NCBI GenBank assembly: GCA_964586775.1
Contig: CAZPJD010000089.1
Coordinates: 1 to 61,884, forward strand
Length of the DNA stretch: 61,884 nt
Source: JADLEX01 sp964586775
GTDB lineage: Bacteria; Lernaellota; Lernaellaia; JACKCT01
Direction: 5' to 3'
Of this stretch, positions 51,520-57,924 are shown piece after piece. The first letter of the stretch is position 1. The number at the start of each line of letters is the position of its first letter. The notes under the pieces were generated by a model. It did no database searches and had not been told where the DNA came from. It saw only the letters and a program-made list of their open reading frames with translations. The position numbers were made by a program, and so were the translations under genes.

Positions 51520-52239
51520 CTAGATGGATTCCCCCCGCAGAACGCGGCTCGGGTTGTCGCAAAGCCACTTGCGCACCGCGGCGTCGCCCCAGGAGCGCAG
51601 TTCCTTTATACCCCGGACCCATGACGGGGCAACCCACTTCGGCCCGTGCACGTCGCCCGCGACGCAAAAAATCTGCCCATCGTCGAGCAGTTCGCGCGCC
51701 GCGCGCTCGACCTTGCGTCCATAGACGCCCGCGAGACTGCCGAGATTGACTTGAAGCAGATAGCCCATCTCGGCCAGTTCGCGGCCCCGGCGCGGCTTGT
51801 CGATCACCTCGCGGTAGCGCTCGACGTGGGCGAGCAGCGGCGAAAACCCCTTGACGCGGATGCGAAAGGCCATGTCGGCCATGAAGGGCGGCATGCCCAT
51901 CATCGGCACCTCGACGAGCAGAGTGCGACCGCCCGCGATCGTTTCGGGTCCCGACGCGACCGCGCCGAGAAACACGTCGTCGGCGTAGTGCTCCGCCCCG
52001 TCGTGCAGACGGATCGCGATGCCCTCCGCGTCCGCGGCCAGCTGGAGCGATTCGCGGCCCTCGCGGGCGGCTTCCGCGCTGAGCGAATAGACGCCCGCCA
52101 TCTGGTGACGCGAGAGGACGATGTCGGCGAACCCCGCGTCCACCGCCGCGCGCAGGCACTCGAGCGCCTCGGCCTCGGTTGCGACGCCGTCGTCCGCGCC
52201 GGGCAACAGATGGCTGTGCAGGTCCACGAATGCGGTCAT
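51520..52239 (-). CDS. CpsB/YwqE-like PHP-domain tyrosine-protein phosphatase
   Basis: A 239-residue metal-dependent phosphatase of the PHP fold. The signature DLHSHLLPGADDG is at residues 6-18 and supplies the first metal ligands. HYADDVFLG, LAHVERYREV and FCVAGDVHGPKW give the further histidine and aspartate ligands. Such enzymes dephosphorylate BY-kinases and thereby control capsule assembly. A Wzc-like BY-kinase with a tyrosine tail is encoded at 19678, about 30 kb away, and is the obvious partner. Its C-terminus is separated by one base from the GspE-like start, suggesting joint control of polysaccharide export and secretion or pilus function. Substrate inferred from family. Confidence 0.9.
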   Translation of the reverse strand: MTAFVDLHSHLLPGADDGVATEAEALECLRAAVDAGFADIVLSRHQMAGVYSLSAEAAREGRESLQLAADAEGIAIRLHDGAEHYADDVFLGAVASGPETIAGGRTLLVEVPMMGMPPFMADMAFRIRVKGFSPLLAHVERYREVIDKPRRGRELAEMGYLLQVNLGSLAGVYGRKVERAARELLDDGQIFCVAGDVHGPKWVAPSWVRGIKELRSWGDAAVRKWLCDNPSRVLRGESI

Positions 52240-52361
52240 GCGTGTCTCGCCGGAATTCGCGGTATTCTATCATCAAATGGCGTGTCCGGGCACGGGGATC
52301 CGCTGGTGGCGTGCCCGAGATAAGCCCGCGCCTTCCGCGAGCCTATCCCCGCGCCGCCGCG

Positions 52362-52390
52362 TTGACCGTGCGCGCGCGCGAATCTAATCT
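52362..52390 (+). promoter_or_regulatory. Candidate promoter of the Ycf46-like gene
   Basis: TTGACC, 17-base spacer, TAATCT. The -35 box matches at 5 of 6 positions. It lies 33 bases before the ATG at 52423. Confidence 0.5.
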
Positions 52391-52422
52391 GCATTCTCGT
52401 CCCGGATCGACGTGGAGGGTTC

Positions 52423-53943
52423 ATGGACACCGCCGGGCTTCCGCGCGCCGTCAGACCGCTTCTGGTGCACATCAGCGCCGGATTTCCGATCATCTACGTC
52501 GCGTCGTGGGAAGAAGAGCGCGTGTGCGAGCACCTGGGCATCGTCGCGACCGGCCACATGGAACCCTCTCGCGCCCTTGTCACCTGGTCGTTCACGGACG
52601 GGTTCAGCGACCACATCGAGGGCCCCGAGCGCGCGCTGCACGACCCGATGGCCGCCCTCGACCGCGTGCTGCGCGAGGAAGAGCCGGTCGTGTGGGTGCT
52701 CAAAGACTATCACGTCTTCATCGCGCAGCGCCCCGACATCGTGCGCCGCCTGCGCGACGTGTACTACGCGATCAAGGACACCGATCGCACGCTCATCGTC
52801 CTCGCACCGCTCGTCGAGGTGCCGCCCGAACTCCTCAAGGAGATGTACGTTTACGACTACCCCCTGCCCGACCCCGACGAGACGCGCCAGATCGTCGAGC
52901 TCGAAATCTGGACGCACTTCCACCGCACGGGGCAAAAAATCGTCTTCGACCACTACGAGCGCGGCGACTTCGAGCGTACCCTGCTGGGTCTCACCCGCGA
53001 GGAGATGAAGCGGGCGCTACGCAAGGCGTTTTTGCACTCACCCAGAATCACCATCGATCACGCGCAGGTCATCATCGAAGAAAAGCGTCAGATCCTGCGC
53101 AAGACCGAAATCCTCGAGTTCATTCAGGTGGACGACGACCTCTCGGGCGTGGGCGGGCTCAAGCAGTTCAAGGCCTGGTGCAGGATCCGGCATCGCGGGC
53201 TCGAACCCGAGGCGCGCGAGTTCGGCCTGCCGCTGCCCAAGGGCATTTTGCTCACCGGCATCTCGGGCTGCGGCAAGAGCCTTGCCATCACCGCGCTCGC
53301 CCGCGAATGGCGGCTGCCGCTGCTGCGTCTCGACATGGGCCGCGTCTTCGCCGGGCTCGCGGGATCGCCCGAGCAGTCGCTGCGCCGCGCGATCCTGACG
53401 GCCGAGGCCGTGTCGCCGTGCGTGCTGTGGATCGACGAGATCGAGATGGGCATCTCGGTGTTCTCCGACTCGGTGGAGTCTGGCGCCACGAGCCGCAACT
53501 TCGCGTCGTTCCTGACGTGGATGCAGGAAAAGAAAACGCCCGTCTTCATCGCCGCGACGGCGAACGACATCGACCGCCTGCCGCCCGAGTTCATCCGCAA
53601 GGGCCGCTTCGACGAGGTCTTTTTCGTCGATCTGCCGACCGAGGAGGAACGCAAGGAGATCTTTCGTATCCACTTCAGGAAGAAGAAGCAGGTGCCGAGC
53701 GAAACGTCGCTCGACGGCCTCGCGAAATCGACGAAGGGATACACCGGCGCGGAGATCGAGCAGATTTTGATCTCGGCGCTCTACGAGTGCTTCTCGCAGA
53801 ACCGCCCTCTCGCGCTGGACGACATCTACCGCTGCATCGGCCGCATGGTACCGCTGTCGATCACGATGAAAGAGGACATCACCAAGGTGAAACGCTGGGC
53901 CGACAACCGCGCGGTTCGCGCCAACGCCGACGGCGAGCCGTGA
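52423..53943 (+). CDS. Ycf46-like AAA-family ATPase
   Basis: A 506-residue protein with the layout of cyanobacterial/chloroplast Ycf46. A degenerate N-terminal AAA-like domain (residues 1-235) lacks a Walker A loop but has VVWVLKDYH. It is followed by an active AAA domain: Walker A GISGCGKSL (about 278-286), Walker B CVLWIDEIE, sensor FIAATAND, and arginine finger region RKGRFDEVFFVDLP. AAA proteins of this kind remodel proteins or protein complexes; the function of bacterial Ycf46 is not established. ATG 52423 has a GGAGGG site. A ccoS gene follows 14 bases downstream, hinting at cotranscription. Confidence 0.93.
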   Translation: MDTAGLPRAVRPLLVHISAGFPIIYVASWEEERVCEHLGIVATGHMEPSRALVTWSFTDGFSDHIEGPERALHDPMAALDRVLREEEPVVWVLKDYHVFIAQRPDIVRRLRDVYYAIKDTDRTLIVLAPLVEVPPELLKEMYVYDYPLPDPDETRQIVELEIWTHFHRTGQKIVFDHYERGDFERTLLGLTREEMKRALRKAFLHSPRITIDHAQVIIEEKRQILRKTEILEFIQVDDDLSGVGGLKQFKAWCRIRHRGLEPEAREFGLPLPKGILLTGISGCGKSLAITALAREWRLPLLRLDMGRVFAGLAGSPEQSLRRAILTAEAVSPCVLWIDEIEMGISVFSDSVESGATSRNFASFLTWMQEKKTPVFIAATANDIDRLPPEFIRKGRFDEVFFVDLPTEEERKEIFRIHFRKKKQVPSETSLDGLAKSTKGYTGAEIEQILISALYECFSQNRPLALDDIYRCIGRMVPLSITMKEDITKVKRWADNRAVRANADGEP

Positions 53944-53957
53944 GGCCCGGGGAACGC

Positions 53958-54116
53958 ATGTCGGTCATCTACATCGTGCTGCCGCTCGCCATCCTGTTCG
54001 CCGCGGGGTTCGTGGGCGCGTTCATCTGGGCGACGCGCCGCGGGCAGTTCGACGACACGAAAACCCCCGCCATCCGCATCCTGCACGAGGACGAGGAACC
54101 GCGAAGAAAGCGGTGA
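53958..54116 (+). CDS. ccoS: Cytochrome cbb3 oxidase maturation protein CcoS
   Basis: A 52-residue single-pass membrane protein. The sequence SVIYIVLPLAILFAAGFVGAF followed by WATRRGQFDDTKTPA is the CcoS signature (membrane helix, then GQFDD and the conserved proline/acidic tail). CcoS is needed to insert heme and copper cofactors into cbb3-type terminal oxidase. The ATG at 53958 has a GGGGA site. No ccoNOPQ, ccoG or ccoI gene is in the window, so the gene is an orphan here. It follows the Ycf46-like gene by 14 bases. The identification is strong despite the small size. Confidence 0.92.
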   Translation: MSVIYIVLPLAILFAAGFVGAFIWATRRGQFDDTKTPAIRILHEDEEPRRKR

Positions 54117-54175
54117 CAGGCGATACGCAGTGCGAGGCGATGCGTGTCCCCGATCGGGTTCTGTCTTCCGCGGCA

Positions 54176-54403
54176 TCATTTCGCGAGCTTTCGCAAAGTG
54201 GCTTCATGCGTGTCCATCACGCGCTTGGCGACCTGCCGAACACGCTCGCGATGCGTCTCGTCCTTCACTGGTCGTAAGAAGATTGCTCTCCCGTCCGTCG
54301 TCACTTCCAGCGGCGTGTCCTGATCGATCCTGAGCAGCTCCAGAATCGGGCGGTCGATGATGAGCGCGAGGCTGTTGCCGTGTTTCGCGAGCTTCTTGAT
54401 CAT
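54176..54403 (-). CDS. AbrB/MazE-type small DNA-binding protein
   Basis: A 75-residue protein with a SpoVT/AbrB swapped-hairpin domain: IKKLAKHGNSLALIIDRPILELLRI, then TPLEVTTDGRAIFLRP. Such proteins are transcription factors or antitoxins. The C-terminal basic helix (HRERVRQVAKRVMDTH) may hold a dimer or toxin-binding region. The start at ATG 54403 has a GGAGGAG site. No toxin gene (MazF, VapC or PIN) lies beside it, so it may be an orphan antitoxin or a regulator. It is divergent from arsR. Confidence 0.82.
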   Translation of the reverse strand: MIKKLAKHGNSLALIIDRPILELLRIDQDTPLEVTTDGRAIFLRPVKDETHRERVRQVAKRVMDTHEATLRKLAK

Positions 54404-54440
54404 CTGGCTCCTCCATTGGACGGTCATACACCGTGAATAC

Positions 54441-54469
54441 AATGTAGCACCACGCCTGTTGAGCCGCAA
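54441..54469 (-). promoter_or_regulatory. Candidate promoter of the AbrB-like gene
   Basis: Minus strand TTGCGG, 17-base spacer, TACATT. The -10 box matches at 4 of 6 positions. It lies about 38 bases before the ATG at 54403. Confidence 0.4.
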
Positions 54470-54496
54470 CCGCGATCAAAAATTTCCACGGGGATC

Positions 54497-54525
54497 TTGA
54501 CGCGCGCCGATGCCGCGTTTATATT
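54497..54525 (+). promoter_or_regulatory. Sigma70 promoter of the arsR-arsM operon
   Basis: TTGACG, 17-base spacer, TATATT. Both boxes match at 5 of 6 positions. The -10 box overlaps the palindromic operator that follows. Confidence 0.8.
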
Positions 54526-54542
54526 TGCACAGTGACGCAAAT
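54523..54542 (+). promoter_or_regulatory. Probable ArsR operator
   Basis: ATTTGC-N8-GCAAAT is a perfect 6+8+6 inverted repeat covering the end of the -10 box and the expected transcript start. A bound ArsR dimer would block transcription, the usual autorepression design of arsenic operons. Confidence 0.75.
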
Positions 54543-54577
54543 GTGAAAGTGTCGTCACGGCCGCGAAAGGACCCCGG

Positions 54578-54919
54578 ATGCCCCGAAAGATCCCGATTTC
54601 CCCGCTGCGCGAGCACCTCGCCCCCACGCTCTTCAAGGCGCTGGGCGATCCCAACCGCCTCGCGCTGCTCTCGCGACTGGCCGAATGCCGCCGCGACTGC
54701 ACCGTGGGCGAGTTGGCCGAGTGCGTGCGCGTCGATCTGTCGGTCGTCTCGCGGCATCTGGCGCAGCTTCGCTCCGTGGGCGTGCTCGAGGCCGAAAAGA
54801 TCGGCAAAGAGGTCCATTACCGCCTGAACTGCAGCCGCCTGGCGGCCACGCTGCGCTCGATCGCCGACGCGCTCGACGCCTGCTGCCCGCCGCAAAAACC
54901 CACCGAACCGAAAGGATGA
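54578..54919 (+). CDS. arsR: ArsR-family metalloregulator
   Basis: A 113-residue winged-helix repressor. The helix-turn-helix is DLSVVSRHLAQLR (residues 53-65) and the wing is VHYRLN. The domain begins LFKALGDPNRLALLSRL, as in ArsR. The classical As(III) site ELCVCDL is absent. Cysteines instead lie at 37, 41 and 49, at 85, and as a vicinal C-terminal pair Cys102-Cys103. A C-terminal pair recalls the Acidithiobacillus ArsR type, in which Cys95, 96 and 102 bind As(III). It is cotranscribed with arsM, four bases away, and probably represses its own promoter through the dyad at 54523. Inducer arsenite is inferred from context. Confidence 0.93.
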   Translation: MPRKIPISPLREHLAPTLFKALGDPNRLALLSRLAECRRDCTVGELAECVRVDLSVVSRHLAQLRSVGVLEAEKIGKEVHYRLNCSRLAATLRSIADALDACCPPQKPTEPKG

Positions 54920-54923
54920 TCCC

Positions 54924-55805
54924 ATGAGCTCGAACATCGAATCCCCGGGTGCGACGCGCGCCGAAAGTCCCGACGACATCCGCCGAGAGGTCTCCCGCGC
55001 CTACGCAGACGCGGTCGGCGAACGCAAGACCGAGGCTACGCTACAAAAGGGCGTCTTCGCCGCCATCGCCGGGTACGACGGCAACGAGTTGTCGTCGCTT
55101 CCGACCGACGCGGTGCAAAGCTCGTTCGGCTGCGGCAACCCACTCGCCTTCGCGGGCGTGCGCGAGGGCCAGACCGTGCTCGATCTGGGCAGCGGCGCGG
55201 GCATCGATTTGCTCCTCGCGTCGCGCATGGTCGGTCCTGCGGGTCGCGTCGTCGGCGTGGACATGACCGACGAGATGATCGAGCGCGCCCGCGCCAACGT
55301 CGCCGAGGCCGGCGCGGCCAACGTCGAGATTCGCAAGGGCGTGATCGAGCAGCTTCCCGTGGACGACGCAAGCGTGGACTGGGTGATCTCGAACTGCGTC
55401 ATCAATCTGTCGCCCGAAAAACCGCGCGTGTTTTCCGAGATCGCCCGCGTGCTGCGCCCCGGCGGCACGATGCGCGTGTCGGACATCGTCGTCGGCGACC
55501 TGCCCGAGTGGATCCGCGAGATGCGCCAGATGTACAGCTCGTGCGTGGCGGGCGCGGTCGGCGAGGACGAATACCTCTCGGGACTGCGCGACGCGGGGCT
55601 CACCGAGGTCGAAGTGGTGGAGCGGCTCGTCTACGACCGCACGCAGCTTCTCGCGTTCATCGCGACCGAAGTGAAAAGCGAATCCTCGTGCGGCTGCTGC
55701 GGCGGCGGTTCCAGCCAAACCGTTTCGCCGGAAGAGGCGGATCGGATCGTCGAGGCGATCGAGGGCCAGGTCTGGAGCGCGAAGATCGTCGCGCGGAAGG
55801 TGTAA
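54924..55805 (+). CDS. arsM: Arsenite S-adenosylmethionine methyltransferase
   Basis: A 293-residue Rossmann methyltransferase that converts As(III) to methylated arsenicals. SAM-binding motif I is VLDLGSGAGIDLLLAS (residues 85-100), and the acidic loop is VGVDMTDEMI. The three arsenic-binding cysteines fit Cys70 (SSFGCGNP), Cys158 (ISNCVINL) and Cys207 (MYSSCVAG). An additional cysteine-rich insert, SCGCCGGG (256, 258, 259), lies near the C-terminus and might bind further arsenic or sulfur. The gene begins five bases after arsR with an AAAGGATGA site, so it is the sole target of that operon. No arsenite efflux or reductase gene is seen. A long palindrome lies downstream. Confidence 0.95.
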   Translation: MSSNIESPGATRAESPDDIRREVSRAYADAVGERKTEATLQKGVFAAIAGYDGNELSSLPTDAVQSSFGCGNPLAFAGVREGQTVLDLGSGAGIDLLLASRMVGPAGRVVGVDMTDEMIERARANVAEAGAANVEIRKGVIEQLPVDDASVDWVISNCVINLSPEKPRVFSEIARVLRPGGTMRVSDIVVGDLPEWIREMRQMYSSCVAGAVGEDEYLSGLRDAGLTEVEVVERLVYDRTQLLAFIATEVKSESSCGCCGGGSSQTVSPEEADRIVEAIEGQVWSAKIVARKV

Positions 55806-55821
55806 CGGCGAATCTTGGTTT

Positions 55822-55857
55822 GTACCCGTATAACCGTTCAAACGGTTATACGGGTAC
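55822..55857. terminator. 36-nt near-perfect palindrome downstream of arsM
   Basis: GTACCCGTATAACCGTT, the dinucleotide CA, then the exact reverse complement: 17-bp arms with a 2-base centre (16 bp with a 4-base loop in RNA). It lies 16 bases after the arsM stop and 42 bases from the end of the convergent DUF4395 gene. It may terminate both, although no T-run follows on either side; a protein-binding site is the alternative. Confidence 0.6.
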
Positions 55858-55899
55858 GACCTCGCGGATCTGGCGAGGGTGGAACGCGGTCCGACGACG

Positions 55900-56352
55900 T
55901 CACGCGGGCGTCGGAATCCGATCGCCGCGCAACCGCCCCCAGATCTGATGGACGTGACACGCCACGCACACGTCGGCGGCGGCGTAAAGCGCGATGCATG
56001 CCGCGAAGGCCGCGCCGAAAACAAGCGCGGGGGCGGTCCATCCCGCGGCGGCCAGGGCGAACGTCGCCGCGCACATCGCAAGTCCGAGGCGCGTGGCGAA
56101 GAGCTTGGGCGCGGCGTCGCTCGGCACGCGCTTCCAGTTCAGCATCGCGACCAGACGATCCGCGAAAAAGGCCAACGGGCTCGTTTTCTCGATGCCGAGC
56201 GACCGCCACGCGAAATCGAATGCCAGCAGGGCGAACACCCACCACGCGCCCGTCGCGATCGCGACGAGCGAGGCGAGAACGACGAATGAGGCCACGACGC
56301 GCCCGGTCGTGTTGTCGGTCAGTTTTCCCGAAATGGGGCAGTGTGCGGCCAT
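55900..56352 (-). CDS. DUF4395 membrane protein with CPISG and CxxC motifs
   Basis: A 150-residue membrane protein with four hydrophobic segments. The N-terminus carries HCPISGKLTDN (Cys5), the family hallmark of DUF4395, and the C-terminal region has CVACHVH (Cys129, Cys132). The cysteines suggest thiol or metal chemistry at the membrane. DUF4395 members often lie near thioredoxin, rhodanese or OsmC genes. Here it converges with arsM. The ATG at 56352 has a perfect GGAGG site. A promoter with an overlapping dyad lies 45-75 bases upstream, so the gene is regulated on its own. Function unproven. Confidence 0.85.
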   Translation of the reverse strand: MAAHCPISGKLTDNTTGRVVASFVVLASLVAIATGAWWVFALLAFDFAWRSLGIEKTSPLAFFADRLVAMLNWKRVPSDAAPKLFATRLGLAMCAATFALAAAGWTAPALVFGAAFAACIALYAAADVCVACHVHQIWGRLRGDRIPTPA

Positions 56353-56381
56353 GGAAAATCCTCCTTCTCCCGCCGTATACG

Positions 56382-56401
56382 ACTATTCCGGTCGAGATAG
56401 T
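56382..56401. promoter_or_regulatory. Dyad overlapping the DUF4395 promoter
   Basis: ACTAT-N10-ATAGT overlaps the -10 box and the expected transcript start on the minus strand. The position suits a repressor operator. Confidence 0.4.
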
Positions 56402-56425
56402 ATGTTTTTCGTCAGGCCCCGTCAA
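56397..56425 (-). promoter_or_regulatory. Sigma70 promoter of the DUF4395 gene
   Basis: Minus strand TTGACG, 17-base spacer, TACTAT. The -35 box matches at 5 of 6 positions, the -10 box at 4. Confidence 0.65.
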
Positions 56426-56523
56426 TCGGGGTCCGTGAGATCTCCGACGGAATGGGATGGCCCCGTATCCGTCGCTTCACGGCTGCGCTAAATTGCGGTC
56501 TTCGACATCCTGGAGCCCGTGCC

Positions 56524-57222
56524 ATGTCCCGATCGTGCCCCATCGCGGCGGTCGCGCTGACGCTCGTCGCCTTTGCCGCCTTCGCCGCGGCCGACGAAAC
56601 GATTCCGACCGATCCGCCGTCCTTCACCGCCGACGAGAGCGCGAAGCTCGACGCCGGCGATCCCGTCATGCGCGAGGAGCGCTTCAACGACGCCAAGGGT
56701 CAACGGGCGGGTAAGGCCATCGCCTACATCCGCGTGAACGCCGAGCCGACGAAGATCTGGGACGTGATCCTCGACTTCGACCGCTACGCCGAGTTTTATC
56801 CCAACCTCAGCGAATCGGCGCTCACGAGTCACTCCGGAAACGAGTACCAAGCCCGGTTTCTGCTCAACGTGCTGGGGCTTCTCAAACTGCGTTACCACGT
56901 TATCCACACGTATATGCCCGAACGAAACGCGATGACGTGGAAGATGGACCAGACGAAGAAGAACGACTTCCAGGAGACGACGGGATTCTGGAAGGTCTGG
57001 CCCGAGTCCGGCGGCCGCTCGCTCGTGTGTTACTCGGTCTACATCGAGGCCGGGCGCGGCGTGCCGAAGTTCGCGGAGGATTTCGCGGACAAGCTCGGGC
57101 TCACCACCTGGGGGCTGAAGAAGGTCGTTGTGAGCCTGAAGAAGCGCGTCGAGATCGGCGCGTCGTTCACGGGCGACGGCGATCACCCCGAGGGCGCGAA
57201 CATCGCCGAACCGACGCCGTAG
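56524..57222 (+). CDS. Secreted SRPBCC (cyclase/START-like) domain protein
   Basis: A 232-residue exported protein. A signal peptide (1-23, ending FAAA-D) precedes a SRPBCC-fold domain (residues about 55-215) with the typical ligand-cavity wording VNAEPTKIWDVILDFDRYAEFYPNL and a long C-terminal helix (TWGLKKVVVSLKKRVE). Family members bind hydrophobic ligands such as lipids or polyketides. Periplasmic versions are less common, and no cargo can be named. The ATG at 56524 has GGAG eight bases upstream, and the upstream frame has no homology. It is divergent from the DUF4395 gene and converges with a DUF1566 lipoprotein gene, 27 bases away. Confidence 0.85.
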   Translation: MSRSCPIAAVALTLVAFAAFAAADETIPTDPPSFTADESAKLDAGDPVMREERFNDAKGQRAGKAIAYIRVNAEPTKIWDVILDFDRYAEFYPNLSESALTSHSGNEYQARFLLNVLGLLKLRYHVIHTYMPERNAMTWKMDQTKKNDFQETTGFWKVWPESGGRSLVCYSVYIEAGRGVPKFAEDFADKLGLTTWGLKKVVVSLKKRVEIGASFTGDGDHPEGANIAEPTP

Positions 57223-57249
57223 GTCGCGCGGGCGACGGTCGCGACGGGG

Positions 57250-57786
57250 TCACCACGGTGTGAGCAGGCACCGCGCGTAGCGGGGGGTCTCGGTGCTGCC
57301 GAAGGTCACCATTGCATCACCGAAATAGACGTATCCCATCAGTCCGTAACCTTCGAGTTGCGAAGTGGACCAGAAGCTCCCGCATACATGATCGAGTTCC
57401 TCGGGTGCGAAACAGCCTCCCACGGGGCCTTCTTCCTCCCAACAACCGTCACAATCGAGGCTCTCACATTCGTCCGAGAGGCAATCGGCGGCGATCTGGC
57501 ACGCGCCGCCCGTTTCGGTCGCCGGGCATCCGCGGATCAGCGTACGTAGCTCGCCGATGTTCGGCAGCCGCCACAGATCCCCGCCGGCGAGCTCGAGGTT
57601 TTCGCAATAGGCCACCGCGTCGTCCCACGTCAGTTCCTCGGGCGAGCGACCGACCTGCCACGTGAAGCCGGTCGCGGGATCTTTCCACGTGTCGTCTTTG
57701 TCCTCTTCGTCGTCGTCGCCCGCGCACGCGCACGCCACGCACATCGCCACCAGTCCGATCGCCAAGGTACGCCGAATGGATCGCAT
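57250..57786 (-). CDS. DUF1566 lipoprotein with short acidic linker
   Basis: A 178-residue predicted lipoprotein. The lipobox is MCVAC (Cys19), followed by ACAGDDDEEDKDD. The DUF1566/FGE-like domain reads DPATGFTWQV, LTWDDAVAYCENLELAGG, LWRLPNIGELRTLI and a closing YARCLLTPW. A cysteine-rich insert (CPATETGGACQIAADC, then DECESLDCDGC) probably forms disulfides. Such domains are common in secreted proteins of deltaproteobacteria and may bind ligands. ATG 57786 has a GGGAG site, and a promoter lies 35-60 bases upstream. Cell-surface role inferred. Confidence 0.85.
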   Translation of the reverse strand: MRSIRRTLAIGLVAMCVACACAGDDDEEDKDDTWKDPATGFTWQVGRSPEELTWDDAVAYCENLELAGGDLWRLPNIGELRTLIRGCPATETGGACQIAADCLSDECESLDCDGCWEEEGPVGGCFAPEELDHVCGSFWSTSQLEGYGLMGYVYFGDAMVTFGSTETPRYARCLLTPW

Positions 57787-57820
57787 CGCCGTACTCCCGA
57801 TTTGACTCGCATTGAAGTGC

Positions 57821-57849
57821 AATTTACGCCTGCGTGAGGCGATTGCCAA
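57821..57849 (-). promoter_or_regulatory. Sigma70 promoter of the DUF1566 lipoprotein gene
   Basis: Minus strand TTGGCA, 17-base spacer, TAAATT. The -35 box matches at 5 of 6 positions, the -10 box at 4. Confidence 0.6.
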
Positions 57850-57924
57850 CAATTTTTCCTTTTTGCCTTCTGATCGAACGACGAATGGGGTACACTACCA
57901 GCTCCTAAAATCCGGAGCGTCGCG

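Noticed and set aside
54176..54403. AbrB/MazE-like gene as part of a toxin-antitoxin pair
   Set aside because: No toxin-like gene lies next to it on either side; neighbours are ccoS and arsR.
55690..55720. Cys-rich CGCC insert in ArsM as another example of the C-terminal tag
   Set aside because: It is internal, lacks an Asp-rich linker, and the protein has no signal peptide, so it belongs to arsenic or metal chemistry rather than sorting.
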